Positions 53,874 through 62,502 are shown, numbered from the stretch's first letter. The stretch is 64,000 bases of DNA from Saccharopolyspora rhizosphaerae (GCF_003931915.1 NZ_RSAA01000020.1:1-64000); one strand, 5' to 3'. Program-made: numbers and translations. Notes: generated by a model not told the origin, from the sequence alone.

Positions 53874-54869
53874 GTGGCCACCATCGCGGATGTCGCACGG
53901 GTAGCGGGCGTGTCGTCGGCGACGGTGTCCTACGTGCTCAACGGCACGCGCAGGGTGCGGCCGGAGACCGCTGAAGCGGTGCAGGCCGCCGTCGAGCAGG
54001 TCGGCTACATCCAGAACACGCTCGCCCGGTCGCTGGCCACCGCGCGCACGCTGACCGTCGGGGTCGCGATCTCGTCGGTGAGCAACCCGTACTTCACCGA
54101 GATCCTGCAGGGCATCGAGGCCGAGGCGGTCGACCGCGGGTACAGCCTGCTGGTCGCCGACCCGCGCGACGACCCGGACCACGAGCTCCACGTCGTCTCC
54201 CACCTGCACCAGCGCCGGATCGACGGGATCGTGCTGGCCCCCTCGCCCGAGCCGTCGCGGACGATGCGCTACCTCGCCGAGCACGAGGTGCCCACGGTCC
54301 TGGCCGACCGCGTCGTCGACAGCGGGTACGACCAGGTGAGCACCGACAACACCGATTCCACGGCCGCCTTGGTCGACCACCTGGCAGGCCTCGGCCACCG
54401 GCGGATCGGGTTCGTGGCCGGCCTGCACGGGTTGAGCACCACCGCGGAACGGCTCCTCGGCTACCGGGAAGGCTTGCGCCGCAACGGGCTCGAGGACGAT
54501 CCGGAGCTGTGCCGGGAGGGGGCTTCGGAGTCCGAGGCCGCCCGCCGCGCGGCGACCGAGCTGCTGAGCGCGTCCGACCCGGCGACGGCGATCATCGCGG
54601 CGAACAACGCCATGACGATCGGGACCATGCGGGCCGTGCGCGGCCTCTCGCTCACCGTGCCCGCCGACGTGGCGCTGGTGGCCTTCGACGACTTCCCGTG
54701 GGCGGAGCTGTTCGGTCCTCGCCTGACCGCGATCGCCCAGCCCAGCCGCGAGATCGGCGCCGAGGCGCTGCGCCTGCTGCTGGACCGGCTCGGCGATCCC
54801 ACCCGCGACCCCGTCGAACGCCGCCTGGCGTCCCGGTTCGTGCACCGGGATTCCTGCGGCTGCCGCTGA
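53874..54869 (+). CDS. LacI-family transcriptional regulator
   Basis: 331-residue regulator. Helix-turn-helix and hinge at residues about 3-55: TIADVARVAGVSSATVSYVL, then NTLARSLATARTLTVGV. The sugar-binding domain follows (ISSVSNPYFTEILQGIEAEA, ADRVVDSGYDQVSTDN, HRRIGFVAG, IAQPSREIGAEALRLLLDR). Ends in DSCGCR, common in this family. Start GTG 53874 with GGGAG upstream; the first codon is in the normal place for LacI proteins. Followed after 22 bp by a PfkB kinase on the same strand; divergent from the polyol dehydrogenase, so it probably senses the polyol or its keto sugar. Confidence 0.9.
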   Translation: MATIADVARVAGVSSATVSYVLNGTRRVRPETAEAVQAAVEQVGYIQNTLARSLATARTLTVGVAISSVSNPYFTEILQGIEAEAVDRGYSLLVADPRDDPDHELHVVSHLHQRRIDGIVLAPSPEPSRTMRYLAEHEVPTVLADRVVDSGYDQVSTDNTDSTAALVDHLAGLGHRRIGFVAGLHGLSTTAERLLGYREGLRRNGLEDDPELCREGASESEAARRAATELLSASDPATAIIAANNAMTIGTMRAVRGLSLTVPADVALVAFDDFPWAELFGPRLTAIAQPSREIGAEALRLLLDRLGDPTRDPVERRLASRFVHRDSCGCR

Positions 54870-54891
54870 ACCGCACTGAGGAGGAGTTCCC

Positions 54892-55887
54892 ATGATCGTC
54901 GTCGGGGGCGAAGCGCTCATCGACCTCGTCGCCACCGAGTCCGTCGCCCCGCCGGCGTTGCCCGACCGGGCGTCGCGGCTCGGCGGCGGGCCGTACAACG
55001 TCGCGATCGCGCTCGCGCGGCTCGGCTCGCCCGTGTCGATGCTGTCGCGGATCTCCACCGACGACTTCGGCGAGGCGCTGGTGCACGGGCTCCGCGAGTC
55101 CGGTGTGGACACCGGACTGCTGCAGCGCGGCCCCGAGCCGACCACGTTGGCCGTGGCCTCACCCGGTCCGGACGGGTCCGCGCGGTACAGCTTCTCCGTG
55201 CAGGGCACCGCGGACCGGCTGGTCGTCGACCCGGGTCCGCTGCCGCCGCAGGTGAGCGCGGTGTCCCTGGGCACCCTCTCGATGGTCTTGGAACCCGGCG
55301 CCAGCGCCTACGAGTCGCTGCTCCGCCGCGAGTCGGCGCGCGGGGTGTTCGTGGCCTTGGACCCGAACGTGCGGGCCGAGCTGATCGACGACGCCGACGC
55401 CTACCGGGCGCGCTTCGAGCGCTGGCTGCCCCACCTGGGCCTGCTCAAGGTGTCCGAAGAGGACGCCTGTTGGCTTGCCGCCGGAGCCGAGCCGGTGGCG
55501 GAGGCGGTGCAGCGGTGGGCGGGCATGGGCCCGAGCGCGGTCGTGCTCACCCGCGGCGCCGACGGGCTTTCGGTGGTCCGCCCGGACGGCACCCGCTTCG
55601 ACGTCGAGTGCCAGAGGTCCGCGGTGGTCGACACGATCGGAGCCGGGGACACCGTCCAAGCAGCGCTGCTGCACTGGCTGCACCACAACGACGCCCTCGG
55701 CCACTCCGCGGTCAGGGCGATGCCCGCGGCCGCGTGGCGGGAAGCCCTCGCCTACGCCGCCACCGCCGCCGCGCTCACCTGCTCCCGGCCCGGGGCCCAA
55801 CCGCCGACGGCCGACGAGCTCCCCTCCCCCACGCTCGAAGCGGGAGCGCTCCACTCGGCCCACGGGCCCTCCGCCAGCCGAGCCTGA
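54892..55887 (+). CDS. PfkB-family carbohydrate kinase (fructokinase-like)
   Basis: 331-residue ribokinase-fold kinase. N-terminal GGEALIDLVATES, GGGPYNVAIALARLGSPV (sugar site), and the C-terminal PfkB signature DTIGAGDTVQAALLHWL with catalytic Asp and anion hole. It would phosphorylate fructose or a similar keto sugar with ATP. ATG 54892 is preceded by GAGGAGG and lies 22 bp after the LacI gene, so the two are one operon. The last 50 residues (Pro/Ser-rich tail) are longer than in typical fructokinases. Confidence 0.87.
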   Translation: MIVVGGEALIDLVATESVAPPALPDRASRLGGGPYNVAIALARLGSPVSMLSRISTDDFGEALVHGLRESGVDTGLLQRGPEPTTLAVASPGPDGSARYSFSVQGTADRLVVDPGPLPPQVSAVSLGTLSMVLEPGASAYESLLRRESARGVFVALDPNVRAELIDDADAYRARFERWLPHLGLLKVSEEDACWLAAGAEPVAEAVQRWAGMGPSAVVLTRGADGLSVVRPDGTRFDVECQRSAVVDTIGAGDTVQAALLHWLHHNDALGHSAVRAMPAAAWREALAYAATAAALTCSRPGAQPPTADELPSPTLEAGALHSAHGPSASRA

Positions 55888-56009
55888 GCCTCGACCCGGT
55901 TCGACCGGCGGCAGCGCGACCGTTCGCCGCGTTGCCGCTGGTCAGGACCGGGTGACACCTCCGCACCGGCCGCCGTTCAGCGGCGCGTGCGGAAATCCCG
56001 TGCGAGAAG

Positions 56010-56320
56010 TGAGCTTCGTGCGGATGTGCGCTTCGGAAGCTGGTGGTGGATGCGGCCCAACCTGTTCCAGGCGCGGCCCACCTGCGCGCCGCCGCGGGTT
56101 CTGAGCGACGCCGTCACCCTTGCGAGGGAAGGGCGCACCCATCCCCCACTCAGGTGACATCCGTGTCCAAGACCGGCCAGGCGAGCTGCTCACGTCAGCT
56201 CCTGGCGCCGCCGAGCGGAGCACGTGCTCAGCCGGCACCCACCACCTGAGGCCGGCGCCGAGGACTCCACGCGCCTCGAGAGGGCGAGCTCGTCGTCCGT
56301 CAGCGCCGAAACCCCCAGCG
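56010..56320. repeat. Direct repeat, copy 1 (contains decayed reductase 3' end)
   Basis: About 310 bp that repeat at 56325-56665 with an offset of 316 bp. A 35-bp core at 56085-56119 is identical to 56401-56435; flanks are similar with scattered changes. The right part includes a degraded copy of the last codons of the aldo/keto reductase (near 56235-56310: GVLGAGL versus GVHGTGLK on the minus strand). Nothing in 55888-56009 could be assigned. Confidence 0.7.
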
Positions 56321-56324
56321 AAGA

Positions 56325-56665
56325 GGTGCGCTTCGTGCGAGATGTGCACTTCGAGGCTGGCGGTGGAATCAGCCTGACCTGTCCAGGGCCGGGCCACCCC
56401 CGCGCCGCCGCGGGTTCTGAGCGACGCCGTCACCCCTGACGAGGGAAGGGCGTGACATCTCGCGCGACATGTGCGCCGACCCCCACTCAGGTGACACGTC
56501 CTCGTGGCCGTGCATGGAGCAGGCGCCGAGCTGCTCGGGTCAGCTCCTGGCGCCGCTGAGCCGAGCGCGTGCTCAGCGGGCGGTCACTGCTTGAGGCCGG
56601 TGCCGTGGACTCCGTGCTCCTCGATGATGGCGAGCTCGTCGTCGGTCAGCGGCGGGAACTCCAGC
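56325..56665. repeat. Direct repeat, copy 2 (overlaps reductase 3' end)
   Basis: Second copy of the tandem duplication. Its right end is the true 3' end of the aldo/keto reductase gene (stop at 56584), so the duplication arose from that gene's end plus its downstream region. Confidence 0.7.
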
Positions 56666-57615
56666 GCCTGGACGTTGTGGTCGAGCTGCCACACCGAGCT
56701 GGCGCCGATGAGGGCGGAGGTGACCTCCGGACGCCGCAGGACCCACTGCAGGGCGAGCTGCGCCAGGGTTTGCCCCCGCTTCTGGGCGAGCTCGTTGAGG
56801 GCGGCGGCGCGGGAGCGGTAGGTGTCGTCGATGACGTCCGGCGACAGGAACGCGCTGTTCTCCGCCCGGGCCCCGGAGGGGATGTCCCGGAGGTACTTGT
56901 CGGTCAACAACCCCTGCGCCAGCGGCGAGTAGACGACGAGGCCGAAACCGTCCTCGGCGGCGAGGTCGAGCAGGCCGTTCTTCTCCGGCGTGCGGTCGAA
57001 GATCGAGTACCGCGGCTGGTGGACCAGCAGCGGAACCCCCTCATGGCGCAGCAGCTCGGCGGCGCGGTGGGCGCGTTCCGGCTGGTAGTTGGAGATGCCG
57101 ACGTAGAGCGCCTTGCCCTGCCGCACCGCGCTGACCAGCGCACCGACCGTCTCCTCCAGCGGGGTGGTCTCGTCCGGGCTGTGGCTGTAGAAGATGTCGA
57201 CGTAGTCGGTCCCGAAGTCGCGCAAGCTGTGGTCCAGCGACGACAGCAGCGACTTGCGGGAACCGCCCTTCTGGTACGGACCGGGGCCGATGGGGTTGCC
57301 CGCCTTGGTCGACAGGATCAGCTCATCGCGGTAGGGCGCCAGGTCCTGGGCCAGCACCCTGCCGAAGAACTTCTGCGCGGCGCGGTGCGGCGGCCCGTAG
57401 CGGTCGGCGTTGTCGAAGTGCGTGATGCCGATGTCGAAGGCGTGCAGCACGATGTCGCGCTGCGTTTCGTACGGGTAGTCGAAGCCGAACTTCTGCCACA
57501 GGCCGAAGGAGAACGCGGGCAAGTCCAAGCCGGACGCCCCCGCGCGCCGGAACTCCATCGTTTCGTAGCGGTCCTCGGCCGCCGCGTAGGTCTTCTCGAA
57601 AGCCCCGTGGCCCAT
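56584..57615 (-). CDS. Aldo/keto reductase (YghZ/Kv-beta-like)
   Basis: 343-residue (beta/alpha)8 NADPH-dependent reductase. Motifs: SFGLWQKFGFDYPYETQRD, GITHFDNADRYGPPHRAAQ with catalytic Asp and Tyr, STKAGNPIGPGPYQKGGSRK with the catalytic Lys, VDIFYSHSPDETTPLEET with the His region, and YVGISNYQPERAHRA. GPGPYQKGGSRK is the hallmark of the YghZ/Gpr group that detoxifies methylglyoxal-type aldehydes. ATG 57615 is preceded by GGAGGAAGGG. Its 3' end is duplicated downstream. Divergent from the USP at 57805. Confidence 0.88.
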   Translation of the reverse strand: MGHGAFEKTYAAAEDRYETMEFRRAGASGLDLPAFSFGLWQKFGFDYPYETQRDIVLHAFDIGITHFDNADRYGPPHRAAQKFFGRVLAQDLAPYRDELILSTKAGNPIGPGPYQKGGSRKSLLSSLDHSLRDFGTDYVDIFYSHSPDETTPLEETVGALVSAVRQGKALYVGISNYQPERAHRAAELLRHEGVPLLVHQPRYSIFDRTPEKNGLLDLAAEDGFGLVVYSPLAQGLLTDKYLRDIPSGARAENSAFLSPDVIDDTYRSRAAALNELAQKRGQTLAQLALQWVLRRPEVTSALIGASSVWQLDHNVQALEFPPLTDDELAIIEEHGVHGTGLKQ

Positions 57616-57804
57616 CGGTTCCCTTCCTCCGGAGTGTTGCCTTCGGTCGCTGGACCGGTTGAGCCGGTCCAGGTGCCGAGGGGCCATGCAACCACCTCGG
57701 ACGCTCGGGAGCAGCCCATCGTCTTTGTTCTCACAGCTCCCCCGTCCGACTGGTGGGAGCCGCACGCCGTTTCGCGGTCCGGCCACGCTGGGTACTCGCA
57801 TGTG

Positions 57805-58245
57805 ATGGAAGGTCATCAGTACACGGTGGTCGTCGGCGTGGACGGCTCACCCGCGTCGAGGGCCGCGCTGCGCTGGGCCGCGTGGCACGCGGAACTGGTG
57901 GGCGGGTCCCTGGTCACCGTCATGGCCTGGGACGCCCCGCTGATCTACAACTGGGAGGTGCCGGACAGCGAGGACCTCTCGCGGCGGACCGCGGCCAACT
58001 TGGACGAGGTCATCACCGAGGTCCTGGGTGCCGAGCCGGCCGTCCCGGTGAGCAAGAACGTCGCCTCCGGCCACCCGGCACGTGCGCTGCTGGACCTGGC
58101 CGAGGAGTCCGAGGCCGACCTGATCGTGGTCGGCAACCGCGGTCACGGCGGGTTCACCGAGGCGCTGCTGGGATCGGTCGGCCAGAACGTCGTGCACCAC
58201 GCGCGCTGCCCGGTCGTCGTCGTGCGCGAACCCGGAGAGCGCTGA
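57805..58245 (+). CDS. Universal stress protein, single domain
   Basis: 146-residue single USP: YTVVVGVDGSPASRAALRWA, MAWDAPLIYNWEVPDSED, NVASGHPARALLDLAEE, ATP loop VVGNRGHGGFTEALLGSVGQ. Closest relative in the window is the USP at 38528, with most blocks identical by eye, suggesting recent duplication into a second locus 19 kb away. ATG 57805 has no clear ribosome site; GTG directly before it is an alternative. Convergent with the short Acg-type protein, 8 bp between stops. Confidence 0.9.
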   Translation: MEGHQYTVVVGVDGSPASRAALRWAAWHAELVGGSLVTVMAWDAPLIYNWEVPDSEDLSRRTAANLDEVITEVLGAEPAVPVSKNVASGHPARALLDLAEESEADLIVVGNRGHGGFTEALLGSVGQNVVHHARCPVVVVREPGER

Positions 58246-58253
58246 GCTTCCGG

Positions 58254-59072
58254 TCAACCGCGGGCGGCCGGCCAGCCGAGGCGCACGACCAGTTGCGGGT
58301 GGGCGGCGTCGCCGAGCACTTCCCGCTTCGCCGCGGCTCGGGTCCGGGGGACTTCGAACGCTTCGTTGCACGGCCACGCGGCCAGTCCGGCGAGCTCCGC
58401 CCAGCACAGCACGGCGCCCAGCGCCTCACCGGCCCGCAAGTGCGCTTCCCTGTCGTCGGTGGGCGTGCTGATCAGCAGCAGACTGCCCGCCGACTCGGGC
58501 GTGTCGCGTTCGGTGAGCCGCGCACCGATGAGTTCGGCTCGGGAAGCTTCGGTGGCGGCGTGGATCATCGCTGCCATGGTGAACGCCCGCGACAGCGCGC
58601 ACTGCTGCTCGCCGGTGATCACCGTGATGTCGGCGGCATCGCTCACCGACTCGACGTCCACGAGCAACCCGGGCGGGACCGGCATGGGCGCGAAACTCCG
58701 CTTGTCGAGGTGCCGGCGTCGCGCTGCTCGCGCCAGCGCGCGATCAGCGGGGACGGGATCGCGGGTACCCAGGATCCTTATCTGGCCCAGCAAGCTCGGG
58801 TCCTCCGGGAGCGGCAAGCGGTCGACCTGAATTCGCGAGCCCTGCGCGCGCAGCGCCAGCGCCGCGTGGTGCAGTGCCGCGCCGCAGGCGATGACCGACG
58901 CCCGCGCCGCCGGATCCGACTCCGGCAGCTCCGGGGAGGTGTCCAGCCGCAGCTGCAACGAGTCGCCGTGGTGGTTCCACCGCCACGGCTTCGCCGCCAA
59001 CAGCGACGGCACGCAATCCGCCAGCGAGCACGCAGCGCGCACTCCTCCCGCGTCGATTCCCACGTCCGTCAT
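58254..59072 (-). CDS. Short Acg-type nitroreductase-fold protein
   Basis: 272-residue protein, 55-60 residues shorter than the other three Acg-type proteins. Recognisable: IACGAALHHAALAL, RRRHLDKRSFAPMPVPP, SLLLISTPTDDREAHLRAGEAL, and PQLVVRLGWPAARG at the very end. The usual HNTQPW is altered to LLAAKPWRW and the C-terminal extension after the GW motif is absent. It may have lost FMN binding or changed ligand. Start ATG 59072 is tentative. Forms a second small stress patch with the adjacent USP and cupin. Confidence 0.72.
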   Translation of the reverse strand: MTDVGIDAGGVRAACSLADCVPSLLAAKPWRWNHHGDSLQLRLDTSPELPESDPAARASVIACGAALHHAALALRAQGSRIQVDRLPLPEDPSLLGQIRILGTRDPVPADRALARAARRRHLDKRSFAPMPVPPGLLVDVESVSDAADITVITGEQQCALSRAFTMAAMIHAATEASRAELIGARLTERDTPESAGSLLLISTPTDDREAHLRAGEALGAVLCWAELAGLAAWPCNEAFEVPRTRAAAKREVLGDAAHPQLVVRLGWPAARG

Positions 59073-59111
59073 CCCCGTTCAGACACCTTCCCAGACGACT
59101 ACGCACTACCC

Positions 59112-59486
59112 TCAACGCCGCTTCGCGTAATCGCTGGCTCCGTACCAGTCGACCAGGACGACGTCCTCGTCTCCCGCGACCCAGGCGTCGTGGCCTGCCG
59201 GCAGGGAACTGACCGTGCCGGGACCGAGGTCGAACTCGGTGCCGTCGGACATCTGCACGTGCAACGTTCCGGCGACGTGGTACTGGAAGTGGGGTGCCTC
59301 GCACCACTCCGTACCGGCGAGGGGCTTGACATCATCACGCCACCGCCAGCCGGGGTGCAACACGTGCCGCCCGATGGTGCCACCGCCCATGTGCAGCACC
59401 TCCGAGCGCCCGTGTTCGAACTGGCGTACCTCGTCGGGGTTGTCGAAGCCGCGGTGGTCGACGGCCTGGGCACTGCGGGTGGTCAT
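59112..59486 (-). CDS. Cupin-domain protein
   Basis: 124-residue single cupin: motif 1 around RHVLHPGWRWRDDV..HFQYHVAG, motif 2 PGTVSSLPAGHDAWVAGDED. His residues for a metal site are partly present (HFQYH, GHDAW). No enzymatic assignment; many such proteins bind small ligands or sugars. ATG 59486 follows GGAGGGG. 39 bp upstream of the short Acg-type gene in the same orientation, so probably co-transcribed. Confidence 0.75.
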   Translation of the reverse strand: MTTRSAQAVDHRGFDNPDEVRQFEHGRSEVLHMGGGTIGRHVLHPGWRWRDDVKPLAGTEWCEAPHFQYHVAGTLHVQMSDGTEFDLGPGTVSSLPAGHDAWVAGDEDVVLVDWYGASDYAKRR

Positions 59487-59567
59487 GGTGTCGGCCCCTC
59501 CTGGACATCCGGATGCGACCACCGTGGGACCACCACCTCCTGCGGGCCAGAGGCTTTCGGCCCGGGG

Positions 59568-60635
59568 TCATGGAGCCTGCACCGTCAGCATCCGGTCGTC
59601 GCCCGGCGCGGGTGCGCCGCGGCCGTCGGTGTTGCTGGTGAGCACGCGCAGCGCGCCGTCCGGAGCGACGACGACGTCGCGCAAGCGGCCGAACTCGCCG
59701 ACGAAGTGCTCGGTCGAGGTGCCCGGGTCGGCGAGAGGGACCTCGCGCAGCCGCTCGCCCCGCAGGTTGGCCAGGTAGATCGAGCCGCCGTGGACGGCGA
59801 TGCCGCTAGGGCTGGCGTCCGCGGTGCCCCACTGCTGGACCGGGTCGGTGAACTCCGGCCGTCCGGCGATGCCTTCGACGGTGGGCCACCCGTAGTTGCC
59901 GCCCGGCACGATGACGTTGAGCTCGTCCCAGGTGTTCTGACCGAATTCGGAGGCGTACAGGGTCCCGTCGGGTGCCCAGGCGATCCCCTGCGGGTTGCGG
60001 TGCCCGTAGCTGTAGACCAGCGAGCCCGGGAACGGGTTGTCCGGCGGGACGCCTCCGTCCGGGGTCATGCGCAGGATCTTGCCGCCGAGGCTGGCCAAGT
60101 CCTGCGCGTCGGGGCGGTTTCCGGCTTCGCCGACGGTGGCGTAGAGCATGCCGTCGGGCCCGAAAGCGATTCGCCCACCGTCGTGGAAGTGGGCCGAGGG
60201 CAGCCCGGCCAGGATCGTCTGCTCGGCGCCGAGCTGGAACGACCCGGGCGCACCGGAGAGCGGGTAGCGTTGGATGCGGTTGCCGTCGGCACCGGTCGAG
60301 TAGGCGTGGAGGAAACCGTCCGGGCTGAGCGCCAGGCCGAGCAGGCCGCTCTCCCCCTCCGCCACGACACCGGCGACCACGCCGATCTCCCGCGCACGCC
60401 CCGCCGGGTCGACTTCGAGGATCCGGCCGGTGTCGCGCTCGCTGATGATCGGCGTCTCGCCCGCGAACACCACCGACCACGGCGTCACCAACCGGTCGAC
60501 GACCGTGGTCGGACCGGAGCGCGCCGGTGCGGTCTCGCCCCCGCCCTGGGGCGGTTCCTCGGCGCACGCCGAGGAGGTCGTCACGGCCACCAGTGCTCCC
60601 AGAACCGCTGCCGCGAACCGCGTTCCCAGGGCCAT
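59568..60635 (-). CDS. PQQ-dependent soluble glucose/sorbosone dehydrogenase-like lipoprotein
   Basis: 355-residue six-bladed beta-propeller. N-terminal signal with lipobox-like TSSAC, Cys24 as the probable lipidated residue. Family motifs: TPWSVVFAG, GESGLLGLALSPDG, SAHFHDGGRIAFGPDGMLYATVG with the catalytic His, YSYGHRNPQGIAW and FGQNTWDELNVIVPGGNYGWP. These match the glucose/sorbosone dehydrogenase family (Asd-like), which oxidises aldose sugars with PQQ outside the membrane. ATG 60635 has GGGGGAG upstream. No PQQ synthesis genes are nearby. Next gene in the same orientation is the cupin, 81 bp downstream. Confidence 0.85.
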   Translation of the reverse strand: MALGTRFAAAVLGALVAVTTSSACAEEPPQGGGETAPARSGPTTVVDRLVTPWSVVFAGETPIISERDTGRILEVDPAGRAREIGVVAGVVAEGESGLLGLALSPDGFLHAYSTGADGNRIQRYPLSGAPGSFQLGAEQTILAGLPSAHFHDGGRIAFGPDGMLYATVGEAGNRPDAQDLASLGGKILRMTPDGGVPPDNPFPGSLVYSYGHRNPQGIAWAPDGTLYASEFGQNTWDELNVIVPGGNYGWPTVEGIAGRPEFTDPVQQWGTADASPSGIAVHGGSIYLANLRGERLREVPLADPGTSTEHFVGEFGRLRDVVVAPDGALRVLTSNTDGRGAPAPGDDRMLTVQAP

Positions 60636-60979
60636 CGCCGCTCCCCCAAGCCGAGTGCACCTGGCTACACCGTAGGCGCAGCGTCGCGCTGGGGGGAGCC
60701 GCTCGCGCGGCGTGCCCGGGTTTCGCCCGTTCGGCGCCGTCGAGATCGACCACTGCGCCGCGGGAGGAGCGTGGCGAGGTTCCCGCCGGAGGGAGGGGCT
60801 CGGGGAACCTCACCAGCGCCGTCCCCGAGCGGTTCCCTTCGGGTCTCTGCCAGGGCCCCACCCTCGGGCAGCCGCTGACCAGTCCAGTGAGCACCGCCGG
60901 TCACCGCGCACGCGCGGCGAGGACCCACTGCTCGAGCCAGGTTTTCACGACCACACCCGTGCGGCCGGTGAACTCCCCG
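60636..60979. other. 344-bp gene-free region
   Basis: Between the sugar dehydrogenase start and the end of the 35-residue microprotein (both minus strand). I see no ribosome site with an open frame longer than 15 codons and no strong dyad. It likely holds the dehydrogenase promoter. Confidence 0.4.
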
Positions 60980-61087
60980 TCACGAACCCCGGTTCCGGAG
61001 ATCGTGCGCTCGCCGGACGAGCCGGTGCTGCACGGCGAGCAGGACGAAGGCGAGGGTCGCGAGGACGAGTTCGCACCACTCCGGCAT
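60980..61087 (-). CDS. 35-residue membrane microprotein
   Basis: Short open frame MPEWCELVLATLAFVLLAVQ then HRLVRRAHDLRNRGS. One hydrophobic helix of about 16 residues (5-20) followed by a strongly basic tail, so it should sit in the membrane with the C-terminus inside. ATG 61087 has a perfect GGAGG five bases upstream. It begins 21 bp after the 51-residue coiled-coil protein, which overlaps the D-amino-acid dehydrogenase gene, so all three are one unit. Not recognised as a known family; it could regulate or anchor the dehydrogenase or a transporter. Confidence 0.6.
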   Translation of the reverse strand: MPEWCELVLATLAFVLLAVQHRLVRRAHDLRNRGS

Positions 61088-61108
61088 GGTGACCTCCACG
61101 GGCGACGA

Positions 61109-61264
61109 TCAGCTTCCGGTGTTCGGCGGTGCGGGTGCGCTGGTTTCGAGGGCGTACTCGGTGGCGATCCGGAGGAGCACCTCCTTCTCGGTGCGCAGGA
61201 GCTTGTTCTCCTTGCGCAACCACTCGAGTTCGCTGCGCTCCGACGCGGACAGCTCGCCGGTCAT
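61109..61264 (-). CDS. 51-residue coiled-coil microprotein
   Basis: MTGELSASERSELEWLRKEN then KLLRTEKEVLLRIATEYALE and a Pro-rich end. Leu/Glu/Lys heptad pattern over residues 9-35 forms a coiled coil. It resembles the C-terminal helix of IS3-type OrfA transposases but has no DNA-binding part and no neighbouring IS sequence. Its ATG overlaps the D-amino-acid dehydrogenase stop as ATGA, strong evidence for translational coupling. Followed after 21 bp by the 35-residue membrane protein. Function unknown. Confidence 0.65.
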   Translation of the reverse strand: MTGELSASERSELEWLRKENKLLRTEKEVLLRIATEYALETSAPAPPNTGS

Positions 61265-62502
61265 CGCAGCGGGTCGAACGGACGGAGCGCGCCGACGCGT
61301 TCGCCGGTCACGATCTGGTCGGACAGCAGCCGCCCGGTGATCGGTCCGAGGGTGAGCCCCCACATCCCGTGTCCGCCGGCGACGTGGACGCCGGGCAGTG
61401 CCGAAGCGCCGATCAGCGGCAGGCCGTCCGTGGTGACCGGCCTCGGGCCGACCCAGTCGTCGTGGCGGCGGTCCCAGTCGACGCCCCGCAGGAACGGCCG
61501 TGCTGAGCGCACGATCGCCTCGATCCGCCGGCGGTCGAGCTCGGCGTCCGGTGCGCGGAACTCCATGGTCCCGGCCACCCGCAGCGCGCCCTGGTAGGGC
61601 GTGCAGGCGACCCGCACGGTCGGGAGGTAGACCGGGCACGGCACGGGTTCGTCGGTCGGCACGGTGAACGAGTAACCGCGGCCGGCCCGGACCTGCCGCT
61701 GCACACCGACCTTCGCGGCCAGCTGCGGGAGCCACGCACCCGTGGCCAGCACGACGGCATCGGCCGAGAACCGCTCGCCCTGCTCGGATTCCACGACCAG
61801 GCGGCCGCCCTCGCGGCGGACGTCGCGCGCGGTGAAGTCGCTGTGGACGCGGCCGCCGCGCTCCTCGACCGCCTTGGCGAGCGACCTGGTGTACTCACCG
61901 GGGTCGACGTGGCGCTGGTCCTCGATCTTGAGCACCGTCGTCACCTTCGACGACAGCTGCGGCACGTCGCTCGTGGTCGCTTCACCGAGCCGCGTTTCCT
62001 GCCCGCTGCGGCGAGTCCTGTCGAACTCGGCGCGGAGTCCGCCTGCTTGGGCGGCGTCGTCGAACGCCGCGACGACCGGAGCGGTGTGGGTCGGGGCGCT
62101 CACACCGCCCTTGTCCAGCTCGTCGAAGGCGTCGAGGGCGTCGGCGTTGATCTCCGCCAGTGCCCGCATGGAGCGCTGCCAGCGGCCGCGCGTGCAGTTC
62201 CGCGCGAAGCGCGCCAGGAACGCCCACAACCCGGGGTCCGGCGTGCGGGGCACGTACAGCGGCGCGGCGGGGTCGAACAGCGAGCGCAGGCCGTAGCGCA
62301 GCACCTCCGGTTCGGGCAGCGGGACGCTGAACGCCGGGGCGAGGTACCCCGCGTTGCCCCACGAGGCGCCGGAGGCGACTCCGCGCCGGTCCACCACCGT
62401 GACGTCGACCCCGCGCTCCTGCAAGAACCACGCGGTCGACAGGCCGACCACGCCGGCACCGACGACGACGGCCGTGCGCGGCGCGTTCGCTGCAGAACCC
62501 AT
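61261..62502 (-). CDS. dadA: D-amino-acid dehydrogenase (DadA-like FAD oxidoreductase)
   Basis: 413-residue flavoprotein. FAD motif GAGVVGLS at 15-22 and VDRR at 37-40; GASWGNAGYLAPAFSVPLPEP and the C-terminal GLPLIGASALPGVHVAGGHG match DadA/GlyOx-type enzymes. It should deaminate D-amino acids (or related imino acids) to 2-oxo acids, feeding electrons to the membrane chain. ATG 62502 is preceded by GGAGGGAG. The PucR-type regulator gene is directly upstream (96 bp) on the same strand, and two microprotein genes follow, the first overlapping by ATGA. Confidence 0.85.
   Translation of the reverse strand: MGSAANAPRTAVVVGAGVVGLSTAWFLQERGVDVTVVDRRGVASGASWGNAGYLAPAFSVPLPEPEVLRYGLRSLFDPAAPLYVPRTPDPGLWAFLARFARNCTRGRWQRSMRALAEINADALDAFDELDKGGVSAPTHTAPVVAAFDDAAQAGGLRAEFDRTRRSGQETRLGEATTSDVPQLSSKVTTVLKIEDQRHVDPGEYTRSLAKAVEERGGRVHSDFTARDVRREGGRLVVESEQGERFSADAVVLATGAWLPQLAAKVGVQRQVRAGRGYSFTVPTDEPVPCPVYLPTVRVACTPYQGALRVAGTMEFRAPDAELDRRRIEAIVRSARPFLRGVDWDRRHDDWVGPRPVTTDGLPLIGASALPGVHVAGGHGMWGLTLGPITGRLLSDQIVTGERVGALRPFDPLR

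Noticed and set aside
56569-58245. Long plus-strand frame opposite the aldo/keto reductase
   Set aside because: Antisense of a well-supported gene with shadow composition; only its last 146 codons are real (the USP).
57753-60878. 1041-codon plus-strand frame
   Set aside because: Runs across the USP in a wrong frame and antisense to four other genes; no family motif.
61109-61264. IS3-type transposase OrfA fragment
   Set aside because: The coiled coil resembles the OrfA end, but no helix-turn-helix, OrfB, inverted repeats or target duplication are present, and the ATGA overlap with dadA argues for a coupled gene.
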